A stretch of 64,000 nt of DNA, taken from assembly GCA_947495295.1 (NCBI GenBank), contig CANLYJ010000001.1, forward strand, positions 248,001 through 312,000, written 5' to 3'. Shown here piece after piece: positions 60,334 through 64,000 of this stretch. The translations under genes were made by a program, and so were the position numbers. Positions within the stretch are counted from its first letter, which is position 1; each line of letters opens with the position of its first letter. The DNA comes from an uncultured Paracoccaceae bacterium. Its GTDB lineage: Bacteria > Pseudomonadota > Alphaproteobacteria > Rhodobacterales > Rhodobacteraceae. Under the pieces are notes generated by a model. That model made no database searches and was not told where the DNA came from. It worked only from the letters and a program-made list of their open reading frames with translations.

Positions 60334-61199
60334 TGCGTTGGGCGGGTTTGCTGGCCTGTCTTCTGACGGCCCCGGTGCTTGCACAGGACGTGCGGCCATT
60401 GGCCCGGGGGCAAGCGGCGCAGACTGCCGAGCAACCATCTGTCCGACCCATTGCACGCGGTTCAGGTGCCGCGGAACTGGCAGCCGATATCATCCGTCCG
60501 CGCGCGCGACCTTACGCAAGACCTGATATGGCCGCAGGGGCGCAAACGCGCCCGATCTTTCGGGCAGAACAAGATCTGTTCGCATTCAGCCCCAACGCGG
60601 TTGCGCAATCGCAACGCCCCGCAATCCGGCCCACATCAATAGAGGCCGCAGCCGAAGAACGGCGCTTGGCGCGCCTGCGCGGCCAGGTTTGCGGCGACCC
60701 TGATATTCAAGGTACAGCACTGGGCCGCGTTGATGGTCGTGGCGCTTGCGGGATCACATCGGCGGTCAAGGTGCGATCAGTCGCAGGCGTCGCGCTGAGC
60801 CCGCGCGCGACGATTGATTGTCGCACGGCTGCGGCCTTGAAAACATGGGTCGAACGGGGGGTTGTGCCCGCCGTGGGCAGCGAAGGTGGGGGCGTGTCAT
60901 CGCTGCGCGTTGTGTCGCATTACGCCTGCCGGAACCGCAATAATCAGGCCGGGGGGCGCTTGTCGGAACATGCGTTTGGGCGGGCAATTGATATTGCGGG
61001 GATCCGGCTGCGCGACGGGACCGAAATGACCGTGCTGACCGACTGGAATTCATCTGACGACGGGGCCCAATTGCGGCAGATGTGGCGGGCCGCCTGCGGT
61101 CCTTTTGGCACCGTTCTGGGGCCAGAGGCGAACCGGTTTCACCGCGATCATTTCCATTTTGATACAGCCCGTTATCGCAGCGGGTCATATTGCCGTTAA
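60333..61199 (+). CDS. extensin-like (D,D-peptidase-fold) exported protein
   Basis: A 288-residue protein with a signal peptide (MRWAGLLACLLTAPVLA), an Arg/Pro/Ala-rich low-complexity linker (about 20-100) and a C-terminal Extensin_C domain. That domain contains GACGITSAVKVRSVAGVAL, the paired EHAFGRAIDIAGI and FHRDHFHFDTARY segments, which resemble the H-x6-D and H-x-H zinc sites of VanY/MepA-type peptidases. A cell-wall role is therefore plausible. ATG 60333 overlaps the tyrC stop. Cysteines in the domain may form disulfides in the periplasm. Confidence 0.88.
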   Translation: MRWAGLLACLLTAPVLAQDVRPLARGQAAQTAEQPSVRPIARGSGAAELAADIIRPRARPYARPDMAAGAQTRPIFRAEQDLFAFSPNAVAQSQRPAIRPTSIEAAAEERRLARLRGQVCGDPDIQGTALGRVDGRGACGITSAVKVRSVAGVALSPRATIDCRTAAALKTWVERGVVPAVGSEGGGVSSLRVVSHYACRNRNNQAGGRLSEHAFGRAIDIAGIRLRDGTEMTVLTDWNSSDDGAQLRQMWRAACGPFGTVLGPEANRFHRDHFHFDTARYRSGSYCR

Positions 61200-61245
61200 C
61201 ACTTTGCAATTTCGCCCTAGATACAGGGGCAACCAGCAAAGGAAC

Positions 61246-62868
61246 ATGACGATGGAAGCACTGGCCCAGGACCTTGCAACAATGGTGCGCACGCCACTGC
61301 ATGCGTCGCATGTCGCGGCGATGCGCGAACTGGGCGTGGTGCGGGAACTGCCCGAAGGCGCCGTGTTGCAAAAGGCAGGCGGTCCCAATGCCGAATTTCA
61401 CTATGTGATCGACGGTGCGGTCGTTGCCACTGATCCACGCACAGGCGGTCAGTATGGCACCGGCCATTTAGGGCCGTCCCAGTTTTTTGGCGAGATTAGT
61501 TTTCTGGCCGGTGGCAAGGCCATGCTGGGCGCGGTTTGTCTGAAACCGTCCACCATCCTTACTTTGCAACGGGATGATCTGCTGCGCCTGATGCGCCAAA
61601 TTCCGGAAATGTCGGATATCATCATCACCGTTTTTGCCGCCCGACGTCGCAGGTTGATCGAAAGTGGTGAGGCGAGTTTGACCCTGATCGGTGCAGAGGT
61701 TGACCGCGCGGTCCGGCAGATCGCTGCCTTTGCAGGGCGCAACCGGATCCCGTTTCGCAGCCTGACCTTGGGCGAACACGCGGCAGAGGCGGTTGCACAT
61801 TCCTGCAATATCGGCAGCGCTGAACCGGCCGTTATCTTTGGCAAACATCTGGTCGTCGAAGACCCGACACCAGCCAAAATCGCAAGGATACTGGGCCTTG
61901 ATATCGCGGTTGAAGAGGACAAGCTGTTTGATGTGCTGATCGTTGGTGGCGGCCCTGCAGGCGTGGCTGCGGGTGTTTACGCGGGATCAGAGGGGCTTGA
62001 TGCCGTTGTGGTCGAAGATTTGACCATCGGTGGGCAGGCTGGCACCTCCTCACGGATCGAGAATTATATGGGTTTCCCCACCGGCATTTCCGGCGCCGAC
62101 CTTGTGTGGCGGGGCGAAGTGCAGGCGATGAAATTTGGCACGCAATTTGCCGTGCCGCGCAGGGTCGGTGCCGTCGCACATCGCACAGATGGCAGTTTTT
62201 GTGCAACGCTGGATGATGGCGCAGAGGTTTGCGCCAAGGCCATTGTCGTCGCAACCGGCGTGCAATACCGCCGCCTGCCCATTCCCCGGTTGGAAGATTT
62301 CGAAGGGGTCGGCGTGTATTACGCGGCGACCGAGGTCGAGGCGCGCTATTGCCGACAGAGCGAGGTGATCGTGGTTGGTGGCGGCAATTCGGCCGGTCAG
62401 GCGGCGATGTTCCTGTGCCGGTCGGCGTCCCATGTGCATGTGCTGGTGCGCGGGCCAAGCCTGGCAGCGTCCATGTCGGATTACCTGTTATCCCGGTTGG
62501 AGGCAGACCCCTGCATCACGATCCACTATCAGGCCGAAATTGAAGCGCTGGATGGGGACAGCCAGTTGCAACGGGTCACCGTGCATCACAAGGCGGCTGA
62601 TACAAAACAGGTTATTGATGCCCGGGCCGCGTTCATCATGGTTGGGGCCGCGCCCAATACCGGGTGGCTTGCAGGGTTGGTCGCACTTGATGACAAGGGA
62701 TTTGTGAAAACCGGGCAATCGGTGGGCAAACAGACACCTTACGAGACATCGTATCCCGGGATATTCGCCGTGGGCGATGTGCGCGCCGGATCGGTCAAAC
62801 GCGTCGCGTCAGCTGTCGGCGAAGGGTCGGTGGCGATTTCGAAAGTGTGGGATTTCGTGAACGGTTGA
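61246..62868 (+). CDS. cyclic-nucleotide-binding/thioredoxin-reductase-like fusion oxidoreductase
   Basis: A 540-residue protein with three parts: a cNMP-binding (Crp-fold) domain (about 15-130, GPSQFFGEISFLAGGKA), a short thioredoxin/glutaredoxin-like segment (about 150-220, IAAFAGRNRIPFRSLTLGE) and a thioredoxin-reductase-like FAD/NAD(P) module (about 228-540) with VLIVGGGPAGVAAG, VIVVGGGNSAGQAAMFL and GIFAVGDVRAG. The CxxC redox pair of thioredoxin reductase is missing: the place reads YYAATEVEARYC. It is therefore not a standard thioredoxin reductase, and its electron acceptor is unknown. AAAGGA precedes ATG 61246. It stands alone on its strand. Confidence 0.9.
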   Translation: MTMEALAQDLATMVRTPLHASHVAAMRELGVVRELPEGAVLQKAGGPNAEFHYVIDGAVVATDPRTGGQYGTGHLGPSQFFGEISFLAGGKAMLGAVCLKPSTILTLQRDDLLRLMRQIPEMSDIIITVFAARRRRLIESGEASLTLIGAEVDRAVRQIAAFAGRNRIPFRSLTLGEHAAEAVAHSCNIGSAEPAVIFGKHLVVEDPTPAKIARILGLDIAVEEDKLFDVLIVGGGPAGVAAGVYAGSEGLDAVVVEDLTIGGQAGTSSRIENYMGFPTGISGADLVWRGEVQAMKFGTQFAVPRRVGAVAHRTDGSFCATLDDGAEVCAKAIVVATGVQYRRLPIPRLEDFEGVGVYYAATEVEARYCRQSEVIVVGGGNSAGQAAMFLCRSASHVHVLVRGPSLAASMSDYLLSRLEADPCITIHYQAEIEALDGDSQLQRVTVHHKAADTKQVIDARAAFIMVGAAPNTGWLAGLVALDDKGFVKTGQSVGKQTPYETSYPGIFAVGDVRAGSVKRVASAVGEGSVAISKVWDFVNG

Positions 62869-62874
62869 GCAGCG

Positions 62875-63468
62875 TCAAAGCGCCTTGCGGGCGTTCAGCG
62901 CCGCAGTGATCGTGCCATCGTCCAGATAGTCCAGTTCGCCCCCGACAGGGACACCTTGCGCCAGTGATGTAACGGTCACACCGGGCAGTTGATCAGCGAT
63001 GTAATGCGCCGTCGTTTGGCCGTCGATGGTCGCACCAAGGGCAAGGATCACCTCGGTCACCTCTTCGCTGATGATCCGGTCCAACAATTTGGGGATGCGC
63101 AACTCTTCGGGACCAATGGCATCTAGTGCGGACAGGGTGCCGCCCAGCACATGATAGCGCCCTTTGAAAACGGCACTACGTTCCATCGCCCACAGATCGG
63201 CCACGTCTTCGACAATGCAAATCTGGCCGGTGGCGCGTTTTTCTGATTGGCAGATATCACAGATATCGGCGGTGCAGACATTGCCGCAATTCAGGCATTC
63301 GCGCACCGTTGATCCGACCCGGTGCATCGCCTCAGCCAGCGGGATCAGTTGCAGGCTGCGTTTCTTGATCAGGTGCAAAACCGCACGCCGGGCCGAACGC
63401 GGGCCAAGCCCGGGCAGTTTGGCCATCAGCGCGATCAGGTGATCAAGATCTTCTGTGCTATTGCTCAT
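62875..63468 (-). CDS. recR: recombination protein RecR
   Basis: A 197-residue DNA-repair protein of the RecFOR pathway. It has the N-terminal HhH region ([24 protein letters not shown]), a Cys4 zinc finger ([16 protein letters not shown]), a Toprim domain with [16 protein letters not shown], and the C-terminal [19 protein letters not shown] 63468 (MSNSTEDLD) is the usual start; the longer in-frame extension reads through two palindromes and is not credible. It follows ybaB on the same strand, the conserved ybaB-recR order. Confidence 0.96.
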   Translation of the reverse strand: MSNSTEDLDHLIALMAKLPGLGPRSARRAVLHLIKKRSLQLIPLAEAMHRVGSTVRECLNCGNVCTADICDICQSEKRATGQICIVEDVADLWAMERSAVFKGRYHVLGGTLSALDAIGPEELRIPKLLDRIISEEVTEVILALGATIDGQTTAHYIADQLPGVTVTSLAQGVPVGGELDYLDDGTITAALNARKAL

Positions 63469-63487
63469 GAGGTTTCCGCTGGCGGGC

Positions 63488-63513
63488 GAAAAAAATTCGT
63501 ACGAATTTTTTTC
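63488..63513. repeat. 26-bp perfect palindrome in the ybaB-recR spacer
   Basis: GAAAAAAATTCGT (63488-63500) is followed by its exact reverse complement ACGAATTTTTTTC (63501-63513), centred on GTAC. In the minus-strand transcript it would form a 13-bp A+U-rich stem 20 nt before the recR start. Confidence 0.88.
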
Positions 63514-63520
63514 CCGACAC

Positions 63521-63544
63521 CACGAATTTTGTACAAAATTCGTG
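63521..63544. repeat. 24-bp perfect palindrome in the ybaB-recR spacer
   Basis: CACGAATTTTGT (63521-63532) is followed by its exact reverse complement ACAAAATTCGTG (63533-63544), also centred on GTAC. It shares the CGAATTTT/AAAATTCG core with the palindrome 7 nt away and lies 11 nt from the ybaB stop. Confidence 0.88.
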
Positions 63545-63555
63545 TGCCGTTGCAC

Positions 63556-63900
63556 CTAGAATGGCAGCTTCATTCCGGGCGGCAGGCCCAACCCTTCGGT
63601 CATTTTTGCCATTTCTTCTTGTGCGCGGTCATTGGCCTTGCCTTGCGCATCCTTGATTGCGGCAAGGATCAGGTCTTCGACCACTTCCTTATCGTCGCCA
63701 TTAAAGATCGACGGATCGATATCAAGCCCTTTGAGCTCGCCCTTGGCTGTGGCCGTCGCCTTGACCAATCCAGCGCCGCTTTCGCCGGTGACCAGGACAT
63801 TCTCCAGATCTTCCTGCATCTGGGCCATCTTGCCCTGCATTTCCTGCGCCTGTTTCATCATCTTGGCCATATCGCCAAGCCCGCCAAGTCCTTTGAGCAT
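63556..63900 (-). CDS. ybaB: YbaB/EbfC nucleoid-associated protein
   Basis: A 114-residue DNA-binding protein with the family pattern GDMAKMMKQAQEMQGKMAQMQEDLENVLVTGESGAGLVKATATAKGELKGLDID and the closing EEMAKMTEGLGLPPGMKLPF. It forms dimers that bind DNA and is usually encoded between dnaX and recR. ATG 63900 (MLKGLGG) has GGGAGA at good spacing; ATG 63906 is two codons earlier. The 100 bases upstream to the window end hold no certain gene; TTGCGG-17-TATCTC in them could be a promoter, and a short open frame running in from the window edge could be the end of dnaX, but neither can be shown. Confidence 0.94.
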   Translation of the reverse strand: MLKGLGGLGDMAKMMKQAQEMQGKMAQMQEDLENVLVTGESGAGLVKATATAKGELKGLDIDPSIFNGDDKEVVEDLILAAIKDAQGKANDRAQEEMAKMTEGLGLPPGMKLPF

Positions 63901-64000
63901 TTGCATTCTCCCATCCAAAGTTGGATCAGAGATAGGCGTTTGGCCGCCATCCCGCAAGCGTCCGCTTGGGGATTGAACCGGCCCCTCGTTCAGTCGGGCC

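Overview
The window looks like a chromosome segment of a Rhodobacteraceae (Roseobacter-group) alphaproteobacterium. Signs are the divergent peptide deformylase paralogue next to fmt, the imuA-imuB-dnaE2 mutasome behind a GAAC-N7-GAAC LexA box of the alphaproteobacterial type, the fused MnhA/MnhB antiporter subunit, the membrane urate hydroxylase PuuD, and several short palindromic intergenic repeats. I see no rRNA, tRNA, CRISPR array, transposase or prophage gene. Species identity cannot be decided by reading.

Layout. 0-1.9 kb: deformylase-like gene, fmt and a VOC protein in a translationally coupled run. 1.9-6 kb: AraC regulator, acyl-CoA dehydrogenase, a small membrane protein (opposite strand) and a YkuD L,D-transpeptidase. 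6-13.2 kb: a seven-gene co-directional cluster of almost wholly unrecognised proteins built around an AAA+ ATPase (coiled-coil protein, unknown soluble protein, AAA+ ATPase, membrane protein, unknown 449-residue protein, membrane protein, DUF1523-like membrane protein). This is the best candidate for an undescribed system, and its first four spacers are filled with three families of palindromic repeats. 13.4-17.8 kb: AraC regulator, deoC and a double aldehyde dehydrogenase. 17.9-23.4 kb: rpe, a secreted protein, a membrane-anchored AraC regulator, and a membrane protein/response regulator/histidine kinase operon. 23.5-25.1 kb: GH13 alpha-glucosidase.

25.4-31.1 kb: urate catabolism, with PuuD, a LysR regulator, a PuuE-UraD fusion, ureidoglycolate lyase and an NCS2 purine permease. 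Together these would import urate and take it through 5-hydroxyisourate, OHCU and allantoin to ureidoglycolate steps. 31.2-32.9 kb: sulfatase-superfamily hydrolase. 33-38.6 kb: SOS mutasome. 38.7-44.6 kb: Mnh/Mrp Na+/H+ antiporter operon. 44.7-49.3 kb: paired YdcZ-type transporters, a small membrane protein, a c-type cytochrome and a molybdenum hydroxylase pair, facing a divergent TetR gene with an inverted-repeat operator between them. 50-51.5 kb: MarR regulator, methyltransferase and a small membrane protein.

51.8-52.5 kb: rpsD with promoter, structured leader and terminator. 52.5-56.7 kb: a methionine gamma-lyase, AceE-like keto acid dehydrogenase and Lrp regulator, matching the mdeBA/mdeR layout of Pseudomonas putida. 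56.9-61.2 kb: YbdK ligase, then hisC-tyrC and an extensin-like protein coupled by overlapping stop/start codons. 61.2-64 kb: a cyclic-nucleotide-domain/thioredoxin-reductase-like fusion, and ybaB-recR with two perfect palindromes between them.
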